Assembly (NCBI RefSeq): GCF_001279725.1
Contig: NZ_LGDE01000024.1
Location: forward strand, 98,802 to 162,801
Reading direction: 5' to 3'
DNA length: 64,000 nucleotides
Origin: Streptomyces sp. WM4235
GTDB taxonomy: Bacteria > Actinomycetota > Actinomycetes > Streptomycetales > Streptomycetaceae
Part shown: piece after piece, positions 8,122-17,003 of the stretch
Layout of the letters: the number at the start of each line of letters is the position of its first letter
Numbering within the stretch: position 1 is the stretch's first letter
Program-made: the position numbers and the translations under genes
The notes under the pieces: generated by a model
What the model saw: only the letters and a program-made list of their open reading frames with translations
What the model was told of the DNA's origin: nothing
Databases searched by the model: none

Positions 8122-8932
8122 GGCAGACCCTGCGCCAGGCACCCAGGTCGTACTTCTTCTGGAGCGAGCTGAGCTTGGCCTCCTGCGAGCGGGCGCACCA
8201 GTCGCCCACCCGACCCTCGTACTCGACGTGGAAGACGGCCTTGCCCGCGTCGGTGAACGGCGCGTACCGGTCGCACTCGTCGTGTTCCACGCACTGCTCG
8301 TTGACCGCGAAGTCGAAGTTCCCGACGAGTTGGGGGATCTGGTCCAGGTCGTTCTTCAGGCCGACCGACAGGCCCCGGTCGTGGGCCAGCCGGGCGATCA
8401 GCCGGTTGTACCTCAACTGGTCGTCGCCGGTCAGCGGGAAGCCCGAGGTGTTGGCGTAGCCGTCCATGTTGTCGGGCTCCACCGCGTCGAAGCCCTTGCC
8501 CCGGCACATGTCGACGCGCTTGGCCATCAGCGGTTCCAGCTCCTTGAGGCGCCGGATGTCCAACCAGCGTTCGCCCTCCCAGCCGTTGCCCTTGCCGAGC
8601 ATCGACTTCGGGAAGTCGTCGGCGTCCGGGCGGAAGTCCTCCCAGGCCCCGGTGGAGAGGTAGCAGATCGTCTTGCGTCCGGCCTTCTTCAGGACGGCGA
8701 CCTGCTCCTTGGTCGTGGTGAACCCGTCGACGTCGTACACGGCCGCCTTCACCGAGGTGTCGAGCCTGCCCGAGAGCTGCCACTGCCAGCTGACCCCCGG
8801 CTCGGGCTGCCAGCGCTGCCCCGGCGCCGGGTCGGGCGAGACGTCGTCCGGCTCCGGCACGGTGGTGCACGCGGCGATCAGCAGCAGGGGGACGAGGACC
8901 GGCAGGGACCACCGCGGCGGACGGCGGTTCAC
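8102..8932 (-). CDS. GH114 family endo-alpha-1,4-polygalactosaminidase-like lipoprotein
   Basis: 276 residues. The N-terminus is a lipoprotein signal peptide with lipobox LLIAAC, so the enzyme is likely anchored outside the cell. The mature domain contains AAVYDVDGFTTTKEQV, KTICYLSTGAWEDFRPD, GFDAVEPDNMDGY and SVGLKND, the TIM-barrel strands of GH114, whose characterised members cut alpha-1,4-linked galactosamine polymers (for example fungal Ega3). GTG 8932 overlaps the stop of the upstream Sph3-like gene in a GTGA arrangement, which fixes the start and shows translational coupling. It is the last gene of the minus-strand exopolysaccharide operon. Confidence 0.87.
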   Translation of the reverse strand: MNRRPPRWSLPVLVPLLLIAACTTVPEPDDVSPDPAPGQRWQPEPGVSWQWQLSGRLDTSVKAAVYDVDGFTTTKEQVAVLKKAGRKTICYLSTGAWEDFRPDADDFPKSMLGKGNGWEGERWLDIRRLKELEPLMAKRVDMCRGKGFDAVEPDNMDGYANTSGFPLTGDDQLRYNRLIARLAHDRGLSVGLKNDLDQIPQLVGNFDFAVNEQCVEHDECDRYAPFTDAGKAVFHVEYEGRVGDWCARSQEAKLSSLQKKYDLGAWRRVCPRSGTP

Positions 8933-9579
8933 GCGGTGGCCTCCAGGGCGTACGGGAGGGTGCCCCACGGGTGCGCGCCGGTTCCGGGGACCGCGCAGTG
9001 CACGGCGGCCCCCCGCTCCCGGGCGAGTTCGGCGGTGGGCGCGCCCGGCGGGACGGCGTACACCAGGTGGCAGAACCGTCCCGCGGGGTGGTCGGCGGTC
9101 CAGGCGGGCACGGCCGCCGCGTCCCGGTAGGCGTCCCAGGGCCCCTCGAAGGTGACCAGCAGGTCCGCGAGTTCGGCGTACCCGGGGTGCGGGTGGACGC
9201 CGTGGTTGAGGACGACCGTGCGGGCGCCCGCGGCCCGGGCGGCGACCCCGAGCCGACCGTAGTGCGCCAGCAGTTCGGGGTCGGCGGAGGCCTGGTCGAG
9301 GAAGGCCCCGTCGGTGTCGTACCAGTCGCGGTGGCGCAACAGGTCCTGGACGACGGCCGCGTGCGGGCGCCGCCCGTAGTCGGTGTCGGCGTAACCCAGG
9401 ACGGGCACCCCGGCTTCGCGCAGCCGTGCGGCGACGGCGGCGAACCGTTCGTCGGGGGCGTCGCCCGGCCCGCTGTCGGGGTTGAGCACCACCGAGTGCA
9501 GGCGGCCCGCGGAGCGGATCAGCAGCTCCCAGGCCTCGGGCTGGTCGGCGGGGTGCTCGTAGAGGGGCACCAGCAGCAT
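8929..9579 (-). CDS. spherulin-4 / Sph3-like glycoside hydrolase
   Basis: 216 residues of the spherulation-specific family 4 fold. The visible signatures are the opening LLVPLYEHP, strand VLGYADTDYGRRP, HRDWYDTDGAFLDQAS and GARTVVLNHGVHP. Fungal Sph3 (GH135) is an endo-hydrolase needed for galactosaminogalactan synthesis. No signal peptide is visible, so this copy may be cytoplasmic or exported by another route, unlike the neighbouring lipoprotein. ATG 9579 is preceded by GAAGAAGGA; ATG 9594 (MKKDH...) is possible. It starts about 40 bases after the membrane-protein gene and overlaps the GH114 start by four bases. Confidence 0.82.
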   Translation of the reverse strand: MLLVPLYEHPADQPEAWELLIRSAGRLHSVVLNPDSGPGDAPDERFAAVAARLREAGVPVLGYADTDYGRRPHAAVVQDLLRHRDWYDTDGAFLDQASADPELLAHYGRLGVAARAAGARTVVLNHGVHPHPGYAELADLLVTFEGPWDAYRDAAAVPAWTADHPAGRFCHLVYAVPPGAPTAELARERGAAVHCAVPGTGAHPWGTLPYALEATA

Positions 9580-9620
9580 GTGGTCCTTCTTCATGTCCGT
9601 CGGGTACGGGGGCACGTGCG

Positions 9621-11147
9621 TCAGCGGTGGGCCGTGGCCCGACCCAGGAACAGGCAGACCATGGCGGCCAGGGCGGCGGCCGCCGTGCCCGCCACGACCA
9701 GTTGGACGAGCCGCGGCTGCCCGGTCCCGAGGAGCAGGGCCAGGCTCTGGGCGACGGCGGCCGAGGCGCAGACCATCGCGGCGGGGCGGACCGCGCCGAA
9801 CGACTGGAGCAGCAGCCCGGTCCACATCACGGCGCCGAGCAGCAGCAGCGTCGCGACGCGCAGGCCGGTCGGCGCGGGGGCTCCGGGCCACAGCAGGGTC
9901 CCGACGACGCCCAGGGCGAGCAGCACCACCAGGTAGGAGGCGAGGCACCGGGTCAGCGTGCCGAGCATCCGGTGTCGGAACGCCCGGGGCGAGCGGGCGG
10001 CCCGCAGCCCGGCGAGGCTGCCGCTGCGGAACCGGTGGAGCAGCCATTCGGCGGGGCCCATGCTGAGGGTGAGGGCCACCGCGGAGGGCGCGGCGACGGC
10101 CTCGGCGGGGCCTCCGGCCAGCACCTCGCCGAGGGCGGCGTACAGCACGAGCAGGCCGGTGCCGAGGCCGAACACCCCGTACGGCACGGAGTCCCCGAGC
10201 CGGGGTCCGCGCGGCCGGTACTCCTCCTCGGCCCCGCGCAGCATCCGCCAGCGCACCGGGCCCTCCCCCGGGCCGCGCCGGGACCAGCCCCGGACGCGGC
10301 GCACGGTGGTCCGCACGCCCTCGGCCAGCGGGAGTTCCCGGACGGCGAGGGCGCAGGCGGCCAGCAGCGACACCACGAGCAGGGTGACGCGCACGGGTAC
10401 GGGCAGGTCCACGAAGAGGGACAGCACCGCGCCCGCGGCCATCGGCGCGAGCGCGGCGATCAGCATCCGCTCCCGGCCGAGGACCAGCAGGACGGTGGCG
10501 GCTCCGACGTACAGGGCCTGTCCGGCGGCGAACGCGTACGAGAACGGCGGGCCGCCGGGCACCGCCAGCGCGGCGGCGGTGCCCAGCAGCGCCCCGGCGG
10601 GGGCCCCGGCGAGCAGGGTCCGCCCGGCGGCGGCACGGTCGCCGAGGCCGAGCCAGGAGTAGGCCCGGTGGGACAGGGTCTGGTCCCAGACCCACCCGAT
10701 CAGTGCCCCGGCGAGCAGGGTCAGCGTCCCGGCGGGCAGCCCCAGCCGGTCCTGGGGGCCCTCCAGCAGGGGTGCGCCGAGCAGGTAGGCCAGGCCGGGC
10801 AGGGCGAAGATCACACCGCGGAGCAGGCAGGCGGTGAGCGAGACCTTCCAGGGGTCGGGGGCGCCCTCGGGCTCCGGGAAGGAGCGGGGCACCCGGGTGT
10901 ACAGCTCCTCGGCGAGCGCGAAGGAGTCGTGGCGGCCGTAGGTGAGCCGGATGTACTCGTCGGTCATCCCGTCGGATTCGAGGATGGCCGCTATCTCGTC
11001 CGGGTGGACGGCGGCGGCGATGAACACGTCGAGGCGCTCGGTGAGTTCGTCCATCGGGTCGGCGGCCGGGGGGACCGTCCGCCGGGGGCGCGGGACGGCG
11101 GGCAGCGTGTTGCCGCCCGGGACCTTCAGCCAGAGGGAACCGCTCAC
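9621..11147 (-). CDS. polytopic membrane protein of the Pel/GAG-like operon, possible polymer exporter
   Basis: 508 residues. A cytoplasmic head of about 105 residues includes MDELTERLDVFIAAAVHPDEIAAILESD. About ten to twelve hydrophobic helices follow, with a basic cytoplasmic loop (RRVRGWSRRGPGEGPVRW) in the middle. I do not recognise a named family. Topology and position match what a flippase or PelG-type exporter would need, but that is inference from context. GTG 11147 overlaps the TGA of the glycosyltransferase (GTGA), so the two are coupled. Homology search against PelG (PF16933) and Wzx would test the role. Confidence 0.75.
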   Translation of the reverse strand: MSGSLWLKVPGGNTLPAVPRPRRTVPPAADPMDELTERLDVFIAAAVHPDEIAAILESDGMTDEYIRLTYGRHDSFALAEELYTRVPRSFPEPEGAPDPWKVSLTACLLRGVIFALPGLAYLLGAPLLEGPQDRLGLPAGTLTLLAGALIGWVWDQTLSHRAYSWLGLGDRAAAGRTLLAGAPAGALLGTAAALAVPGGPPFSYAFAAGQALYVGAATVLLVLGRERMLIAALAPMAAGAVLSLFVDLPVPVRVTLLVVSLLAACALAVRELPLAEGVRTTVRRVRGWSRRGPGEGPVRWRMLRGAEEEYRPRGPRLGDSVPYGVFGLGTGLLVLYAALGEVLAGGPAEAVAAPSAVALTLSMGPAEWLLHRFRSGSLAGLRAARSPRAFRHRMLGTLTRCLASYLVVLLALGVVGTLLWPGAPAPTGLRVATLLLLGAVMWTGLLLQSFGAVRPAAMVCASAAVAQSLALLLGTGQPRLVQLVVAGTAAAALAAMVCLFLGRATAHR

Positions 11148-12658
11148 CACAGGCTCCCGTCGGCGGCGAGCTCCTTGTACCAGGGGTCCGCGAGCCGCTG
11201 GGTCCAGTCGTCGCCCGGGTGGACGGGCAGCAGGGGTTGGCCGGCGAGTTCCCGGTAGATGTGCCGGAAGCCGTCGACGGACTGGTGGAGGGTGAACTTC
11301 TCGACCACCCGCCTGCGCGACATCCGGCCGAGTTCGGCGCGCCGTTCGTCGTCGCGGAGCAGGGCGAGGGTGGCGCGGGCCATGGTCTCGGGCTCGCGGG
11401 GCGGGACGACGAGACCGGTGTCCCCGACGGCCTCGCGTACGCCTCCCACGTCGGTGGAGACCGTGGTGCGGCCGCAGGACATGGCCTCGATGATGCTGAA
11501 GGGGAAGCCCTCGCTGATGGAGGAGAGCATCACGACGCTGCCGGCGGCGTAGGCCTTCGCGACCTGGTCGATCCGGCCCTCGTAGGTGATGCCGTCGCCG
11601 ACGCCGAGTTCGGCGGCGAGCTTCTCCAGGCGGAGCTTGTAGTCCTCGCAGCCCGCCGGGACCGGCCCGAAGAGGCGCAGCCGCAGGGCGGGGAGTTCCT
11701 CGCGCATGAACGCGTACGCGCGGATGAGGGTTTCGAGGTCCTTGATCGGGTCGATGCGGCCGCACCAGCTGAGGGTGGGGACCTCGGGTTCGGGGCCGGC
11801 CTCGGGGAAGGCGTGCGGGTCGACGCCGTTGTAGACGGTGCGGATGCGGTCGGAGGCGGCGCCGCCGCGCTCCTCCCAGCGACGGTTGTACTGGTTGCAG
11901 GGGGTGATCAGGTCGGCCTGCCGGTAGCCCTCGGTGTTGAGCTCGCGGTAGAAGCCGAGCATCAACGCCTTCACGGGCCAGCGCTGTTCGGCGGTGCGGT
12001 AGCCCAGGTAGCGCTCGCGCAGGTAGATGCCGTGCTCGGTGAGGAGGAAGGGCACCTGGTCGAGGTATTTGGCGGCGAGGGCCGGAAGGGTGGCGAGGCC
12101 GCTGCTGACGGCGTGGGCGACGCTGTCGGGCGGGATCCGCACGGACAGCGGGCGCAGCGCGTGTTCCAGCAGGTCGGTGGCGGTGAGCGCGTCGTGGATG
12201 GTGGGCGCGGCCTCGGCGGTGACGAGGCCGGGGCGGGTCCAGACGGTCATCAGCAGGCGCAGTACGGACTCGGAGCGCAAGGCCGGCGCGAGCTTGCCGG
12301 CGCGGGCCAGCAGGGCCAGTTCGCGCAGGGATCGCGAGAATCCGCCGTGCCGCGGGTCGAGCAGGGAGAGCAGGAACGTCTCGTACGTCTCGGTGAAACC
12401 TCGAAGAGCCCTGCCGCGCAGTGTCGACCGCAGTCGCCGGGCCGACGGAGGACCCCAGAGCGGTACGGCGGTGTGCCGGTAGACGTTGCGCGGCAGTTCC
12501 CAGGTGACCGGCTCGCGTCCGGAGCCGGTCAGGGCTATGACGTTGAAGTCGACCTCCGGCATGCCGCGGACCAGTTGGTCGCACCAGGTGCTGACGCCCC
12601 CGTGGACGTATGGATAGGTGCCTTCGGTGAGCATGGTGACATGACGCCCATGGCTCAT
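11144..12658 (-). CDS. PelF-type GT4 family glycosyltransferase
   Basis: 504 residues. The N-terminus HVTMLTEGTYPYVHGGVSTW is the PelF/DUF3492 signature. The C-terminal half is a GT4 domain: LSWCGRIDPIKDLETLIRAY, VTYEGRIDQVAKAY-type segment, then the EGFPFSIIEAMSCGRTTV and VGDTGLVVPP nucleotide-sugar loop with the E-x7-E pattern. PelF enzymes polymerise GalNAc/GlcNAc-type sugars from UDP donors in the cytoplasm. Neighbouring fungal-type Agd3, Sph3 and Ega3 homologues point to an alpha-1,4 galactosamine-rich polymer. ATG 12658 begins the family motif a few residues in; a GGGGGGA stretch lies upstream. Confidence 0.9.
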   Translation of the reverse strand: MSHGRHVTMLTEGTYPYVHGGVSTWCDQLVRGMPEVDFNVIALTGSGREPVTWELPRNVYRHTAVPLWGPPSARRLRSTLRGRALRGFTETYETFLLSLLDPRHGGFSRSLRELALLARAGKLAPALRSESVLRLLMTVWTRPGLVTAEAAPTIHDALTATDLLEHALRPLSVRIPPDSVAHAVSSGLATLPALAAKYLDQVPFLLTEHGIYLRERYLGYRTAEQRWPVKALMLGFYRELNTEGYRQADLITPCNQYNRRWEERGGAASDRIRTVYNGVDPHAFPEAGPEPEVPTLSWCGRIDPIKDLETLIRAYAFMREELPALRLRLFGPVPAGCEDYKLRLEKLAAELGVGDGITYEGRIDQVAKAYAAGSVVMLSSISEGFPFSIIEAMSCGRTTVSTDVGGVREAVGDTGLVVPPREPETMARATLALLRDDERRAELGRMSRRRVVEKFTLHQSVDGFRHIYRELAGQPLLPVHPGDDWTQRLADPWYKELAADGSLW

Positions 12659-12687
12659 GCGGTGTGTCCCCCCAGGACGGAAAAGGG

Positions 12688-12717
12688 GCCGGCGCCCGTG
12701 GTTCGCGGAGCGCCGGC
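12688..12717 (-). terminator. hairpin between deacetylase and glycosyltransferase genes
   Basis: GCCGGCGC (12688-12695) and GCGCCGGC (12710-12717) form an 8-bp stem in the 119-base gap. It could be an internal attenuator or processing point that lowers expression of the distal four genes. Confidence 0.4.
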
Positions 12718-12777
12718 GCTGGGTGATGCGTGTGCGCGTGCGGTGGAACGGCCGGCCTGACGGAGGCCGGGGGGAGG

Positions 12778-14805
12778 TCAGAGCAGCTTCAGCGTGACCG
12801 CGGACTGGAGCAGCTCCGGGCCCGTCCACGCCGAGCGGGTGCCGGCGTACGCGGTGCCGAAGTCGGCGGTGCCGAGCAGCAGCTGCTTCTTGGTCCCGTT
12901 CGGCGCGGTGATCGGGGCGACCACTCCGGAGGGCGCCTTGACGGTGACGTCCTTGCCGATGCGGTAGGCGGTGACCTGGTTGTTCGCGACGGCCTTGTCC
13001 CAGGCGGCGCGACGGGTCATCTCGACGCCGGTGTCCTTCATGGTCTGGTTCACGATGGGCGCGCTGGGCGCGTACAGCGTGCGGTAGGTGTCGAGGACCT
13101 GGTTGAGCACCGGGTACAGGGTGCGGTCCTCGGCCAGGTTGGACTGGTGGACGTAGTGCGGCCGGGGATCGTTGGCCAGCACGTGGCGCAGGGCCGTCCG
13201 GGCCTCCTGCGGGACGATGTGGTTCGTGTAGCCGGTGGTGACGTCGAGCGGGGCCGGCAGACAGGTGGAGGTCGCCGGGTTGTCCTCGCAGGCGCCGCTG
13301 CCGCCGTCGGCACGACTGGTGTAGATCCAGTTGTACTCGTCGGCCATCTCCGCGTTGGTGCCCGTGTTGTAGTACACGTTCATCGGGTGGCGCGGGACGG
13401 TCAGGGCGGCGCCGACCGCGCGCTGCGCCGGCTCGCGGGAGTTGTCGCTGCCCGCCCACTTGACCCCGTTGTCGGCGAGCGCGCCCGCCAGGTTGGGGTT
13501 GTCCACGGGCTGCTGCGGGGCCGTCTTGAGGCCGGAGTGCTCGCCGGTGACGAGCTCGGTGCGGTCGGTGGTGATGCCCTTGGCGGCCGCCCAGTTGTTG
13601 TTGTCGCGGATCTGCGCCGAGATCTCGGCGCGGCTCATGTACTGGATCACGCCCTGGGCGTTCTTCTTGCAGGTCCAGGGGGAGGTGGTGGTGTCCTGCA
13701 CACAGCCGAGGAACGGGTGCGTGTACGTGTGGTTCATCCAGCGGTACTTGGCCCGGTCCGCCACCAGTTGGGCGGTCATGGCGTCGACGCCGCCGTGTTC
13801 GGTCTTCCACTCCTCGCCCGCGCCCGCGTTGAAGAGCATGTCGAGCTTGAAGTTCTTGGAGGTCTGCCACTGCGCCGCGTACTGGGCGTCGGCGGCGGTC
13901 ATCCGGATGGTGCTCTCCTGGCCCTCGCCGCCCGCGCAGGCGTAGTCGCCGGGCGTGCAGTTGAGCTCCTTGCTCCAGCGGGCGTCCGGGGCGAAGACGT
14001 CGTCGACGTGGACCGCGAAGTAGTTGCGCTCCTGGCCGAGGTGGACGCCCTGGGTGAGCCATTCGACGATGCCCCGGGCCAGCAGCCGGAACTGCTGCTG
14101 GTACTGGTTGTAGCCGAAGGTGACGACCAGTTCGCTGCGCCCGTCGTGGGCGTACTCGCCGACGAGCGAGGCCCGCCCGGAGCCGACGGGCGCGTCGAGG
14201 TAGCTGGTGTAGCCGGTGCGCGGCTTGCCCATGAACCCGTAGCTCTCGGGTACCAGCGGCGAGTTGTCCTCGAAGGTGACCTGACCGCCGAGGTAGCCGA
14301 AGGGGCCCGTCTTGCCGGCGGCGGTGACGGCGGCCTGGGTGCCGTCGAGCGTGCCGCTGTAACCGCCGTTGTCGGTGTACTCCAGTCCGACGCCCGGGTG
14401 CGACCAGGTGTAGGCGTCGACCTGGCGGATCCCGTACGTCGTCTCGTACGCGGCGAGCGCCGTCATCTCGGCCGAACCCGCGCCGAAGGGGTTCTCGTTG
14501 GGCAGCACCACGCCCTGGAACTTGGCGCGCGGACGGCCGTCGACCGTGTCGCTCAGGTAGGCGGCGTTGATCACCGGGCGGCTGCCGCTGCCCAGGTCGA
14601 CACGGGTGTACGGGACTCCGGTGTCGCGGAGTTCGGCGGTGATCGCCTCGACCGAGCTGCCGCCGTCGTCGACGACCAGCACCCTGAGGTCGATGCGCGG
14701 TGTCACGGCGGCCGCCTCGGCGGACGCCGCGGGTACTGCCACGGACATCAGGGTCGCGGCGGCCATCGCCGCGGCGACCCTGTTCATCCGGTTCTTGTTG
14801 ACCAT
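12778..14805 (-). CDS. secreted Agd3/PelA-like polysaccharide deacetylase (CE18-type)
   Basis: 675 residues. A classical signal peptide (MNRVAAAMAAATLMSVAVPA, cleavage near ASAEA) is followed by a domain starting RIDLRVLVVDDGGSS that looks like the glutamine-amidotransferase-like head of these enzymes. A NodB-type deacetylase core follows. Candidate metal ligands are the Asp pair in VHVDDVFAPD (268-269) and the two His of NHTYTH (359, 363), the same DD...HxxxH order as CE18 Agd3. It would remove N-acetyl groups from an exported galactosamine polymer outside the membrane and make it cationic. ATG 14805 has GGAAGG five bases upstream. It is the first gene of the operon. Confidence 0.83.
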   Translation of the reverse strand: MVNKNRMNRVAAAMAAATLMSVAVPAASAEAAAVTPRIDLRVLVVDDGGSSVEAITAELRDTGVPYTRVDLGSGSRPVINAAYLSDTVDGRPRAKFQGVVLPNENPFGAGSAEMTALAAYETTYGIRQVDAYTWSHPGVGLEYTDNGGYSGTLDGTQAAVTAAGKTGPFGYLGGQVTFEDNSPLVPESYGFMGKPRTGYTSYLDAPVGSGRASLVGEYAHDGRSELVVTFGYNQYQQQFRLLARGIVEWLTQGVHLGQERNYFAVHVDDVFAPDARWSKELNCTPGDYACAGGEGQESTIRMTAADAQYAAQWQTSKNFKLDMLFNAGAGEEWKTEHGGVDAMTAQLVADRAKYRWMNHTYTHPFLGCVQDTTTSPWTCKKNAQGVIQYMSRAEISAQIRDNNNWAAAKGITTDRTELVTGEHSGLKTAPQQPVDNPNLAGALADNGVKWAGSDNSREPAQRAVGAALTVPRHPMNVYYNTGTNAEMADEYNWIYTSRADGGSGACEDNPATSTCLPAPLDVTTGYTNHIVPQEARTALRHVLANDPRPHYVHQSNLAEDRTLYPVLNQVLDTYRTLYAPSAPIVNQTMKDTGVEMTRRAAWDKAVANNQVTAYRIGKDVTVKAPSGVVAPITAPNGTKKQLLLGTADFGTAYAGTRSAWTGPELLQSAVTLKLL

Positions 14806-15162
14806 TTCGGCCTTCCCCCCGCAGGCCTCCCGACGACTTGGGCCGCATGGCGTTCGGCCGCGCCGGGGAGGCTCTGTGGAAATCATGCAAAGGGACCCCG
14901 CGTCCCCTTGCGAGAGCGGCATCACTCTCTCGGACCCCGTCAGGTCTAAAGGGCAAACCTGGAACAGAGGCCACAGATGGGTGAACCTGTCGGCGTCCTG
15001 ATCGAACAACTTGCCAAACCTTCGAGTGACGTACGACGAGCGCGTCGGCGTAGGCTCGTTTCCGGCGGCCGTCGAGCCGGAATACGATCGCTGCGGAGCG
15101 GCCGGCGACCCCGACGCGACCGCAGCGCCCACATACACAAACGGAAGCGAGACTTCACCACC
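14806..15162. other. divergent intergenic region between deacetylase and pepA
   Basis: 357 bases with no gene. On the deacetylase side two short hairpins are visible: GGGAC/GTCCC (14892-14896 with 14902-14906) and CGAGAG/CTCTCG (14911-14916 with 14927-14932). An inverted repeat CAGGT-N11-ACCTG lies at 14941-14961. On the pepA side TAGGCT at 15051-15056 is a candidate -10 box with GTGACG about 19 bases upstream. The hairpins would lie in the untranslated leader of the deacetylase message if transcription starts near 14960. Confidence 0.5.
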
Positions 15163-16692
15163 GTGACTGCTCTGACTCTCAGCACTGCCGGCGCCGCGAC
15201 GTTGCGCGCCGACGCCCTCGTGGTCGGCGTGGCGAAGGGCGCCAAGGGCCCCGTGGTCGCCGCAGGCGCCGAGGCCGTGGACAAGGCGTTCGGCGGAAAG
15301 CTCGCCACCGTGCTTGACGCGCTCGGCGCCTCGGGCGCGGAAGGCGAGATCACCAAGCTGCCCGCGCCCACCGGCCTCAAGGTCCCGGTCGTGCTGGCGG
15401 TCGGTCTGGGCTCCGTACCGGAGCAGGACGAGTCCTACGACGAGGAGGCGCTGCGCCGCGCCGCCGGATCCGCCGCCCGCGCCCTGCACGGCGTGAAGAA
15501 GGCCGCCTTCGCGCTTCCCCTCGACGACGCCTCCGCCGTCACCGCGGTCGCCGAGGGCGCGCTGCTCGGCGCGTACGCCTTCACCGTCTACCAGGGCGGC
15601 GAGAAGAAGGCCGCCAAGGGCGAGGGCCCCAAGCAGCCCCTCGCCGAGATCGCCCTGCTCGGCGCCAAGCCGCGCGACAAGGAGCACAAGGCCGCGGCCG
15701 AGCGCGCCATCGTCGTCGCGACCGAGGTCAACATCGCGCGTGACCTGGTCAACACCCCGCCGAACGACCTCACCCCCGAGGCCTTCGCCGCCGTCGCGTC
15801 CGCGGCCGCGAAGGAGAACGGCATCAAGGTCCAGGTGCTGGACGAGAAGGCCCTCGTCAAGGGTGGCTTCGGCGGCATCATGGGCGTCGGCAAGGGCTCC
15901 GAGAACCCGCCGCGCCTGGTGAAGCTCAGCTACACCCACTCCAAGGCGGCGAAGACCCTCGCCTTCGTCGGCAAGGGCATCACCTACGACTCGGGCGGCA
16001 TCTCCCTGAAGCCGGCCGGTCACAACGAGACGATGAAGTGCGACATGGCCGGCGCCGCCGCCGTGTTCGCCGCCGTCGTCGCGGCCGCCAAGCTGGGCCT
16101 CCAGGTCAACGTCACCGGCTGGCTCGCGCTCGCCGAGAACATGCCGTCCGGCTCCGCCACCAAGCCCGGCGACGTGCTGCGCATGTACAGCGGCAAGACC
16201 GTCGAGGTCCTCAACACCGACGCCGAGGGCCGTCTCGTCCTGGGCGACGCGCTGACCAAGGCCTCCGAGGAGAACCCGGACGCGATCGTCGACGTCGCCA
16301 CCCTGACCGGCGCCATGGTGCTGGCCCTGGGTGACCGGACCTTCGCCGTGATGGCCAACGACGACGCCTTCCGCACCTCGATCCACGAGATCGCCGAGGA
16401 GGTCGGCGAGGCCTCCTGGCCGATGCCGCTCCCCGCGGACCTGCGCAAGACCATGGACTCCCCCACCGCCGACATCGCCAACATGGGTGTCCGCATGGGC
16501 GGCGGCCTGGTGGCCGGCCTCTTCCTCCAGGAGTTCGTCGGCGAGGGCATCACCTGGGCCCACCTCGACATCGCGGGCCCCGCCTTCCACGAGGGCGCCC
16601 CGTACGGCTACACCCCCAAGGGCGGCACCGGCTCGGCCGTGCGCACCCTGGTGCGGCTGGCCGAGCGCACCGCCACGGGCGACCTGGGCTGA
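15163..16692 (+). CDS. pepA: leucyl aminopeptidase (peptidase M17)
   Basis: 509 residues, normal for M17 cytosol aminopeptidases, which remove N-terminal residues with two metal ions. The C-terminal catalytic domain has GKGITYDSGG (270-279), the KCDMAGAAAV metal segment, and NTDAEGRLVLGDAL (from 351) with the signature NTDAEGR. The N-terminal macro-like domain starts LTLSTAGAATLRADALVVG. GTG 15163 is chosen because it begins this domain; a GGAAG lies rather far upstream. The gene precedes the 2-oxoacid dehydrogenase cluster but is closed off by a strong terminator. Confidence 0.93.
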   Translation: MTALTLSTAGAATLRADALVVGVAKGAKGPVVAAGAEAVDKAFGGKLATVLDALGASGAEGEITKLPAPTGLKVPVVLAVGLGSVPEQDESYDEEALRRAAGSAARALHGVKKAAFALPLDDASAVTAVAEGALLGAYAFTVYQGGEKKAAKGEGPKQPLAEIALLGAKPRDKEHKAAAERAIVVATEVNIARDLVNTPPNDLTPEAFAAVASAAAKENGIKVQVLDEKALVKGGFGGIMGVGKGSENPPRLVKLSYTHSKAAKTLAFVGKGITYDSGGISLKPAGHNETMKCDMAGAAAVFAAVVAAAKLGLQVNVTGWLALAENMPSGSATKPGDVLRMYSGKTVEVLNTDAEGRLVLGDALTKASEENPDAIVDVATLTGAMVLALGDRTFAVMANDDAFRTSIHEIAEEVGEASWPMPLPADLRKTMDSPTADIANMGVRMGGGLVAGLFLQEFVGEGITWAHLDIAGPAFHEGAPYGYTPKGGTGSAVRTLVRLAERTATGDLG

Positions 16693-16725
16693 CGCGACCG
16701 CGATCCGTCTCGCCAGGTGGGACGG

Positions 16726-16765
16726 AACGCGCCCCGGGACCCCGGTCGGGGTCCCGGGGCGCGTT
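16726..16765 (+). terminator. strong hairpin terminator after pepA
   Basis: An 18-bp perfect stem (16726-16743 with 16748-16765) and a 4-base loop, with no T-run, as is usual in streptomycetes. The rest of the 311-base gap to lpd holds no gene. Confidence 0.9.
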
Positions 16766-17003
16766 CGCCCTGGACGAAACCTCGAGGATCAGTAGGTTTC
16801 TACGCAGTGGTAACCCCCGGTTCGGGCGGAACGACGGTCCAGAGCCGGGGCCCGGCGTCCCGCGTTCCCCCGACAAATGCGAAGATGGGTTCTCGGCAGG
16901 ACAGGGCCCCCACCACAGGGCCGAAGAAACAAGCGGCCGATTACCAGCCGCCGCCCCGGTCACAGAGGACCGGTGCCCGGCGCACATGCATGGAGGACGT
17001 GAC

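Noticed and set aside
14941..14965. AGGGCAAACC, reminiscent of the c-di-GMP (GEMM-I) riboswitch core
   Set aside because: The rest of the GEMM consensus (GACGCAAAGCC and receptor helix) is absent, and the match is on the strand opposite to the deacetylase operon.
15027..15056. GTGACG/TAGGCT as a confident pepA promoter
   Set aside because: The spacer is 19 bases and the -35 match is weak, so it is noted only as a candidate inside the intergenic entry.
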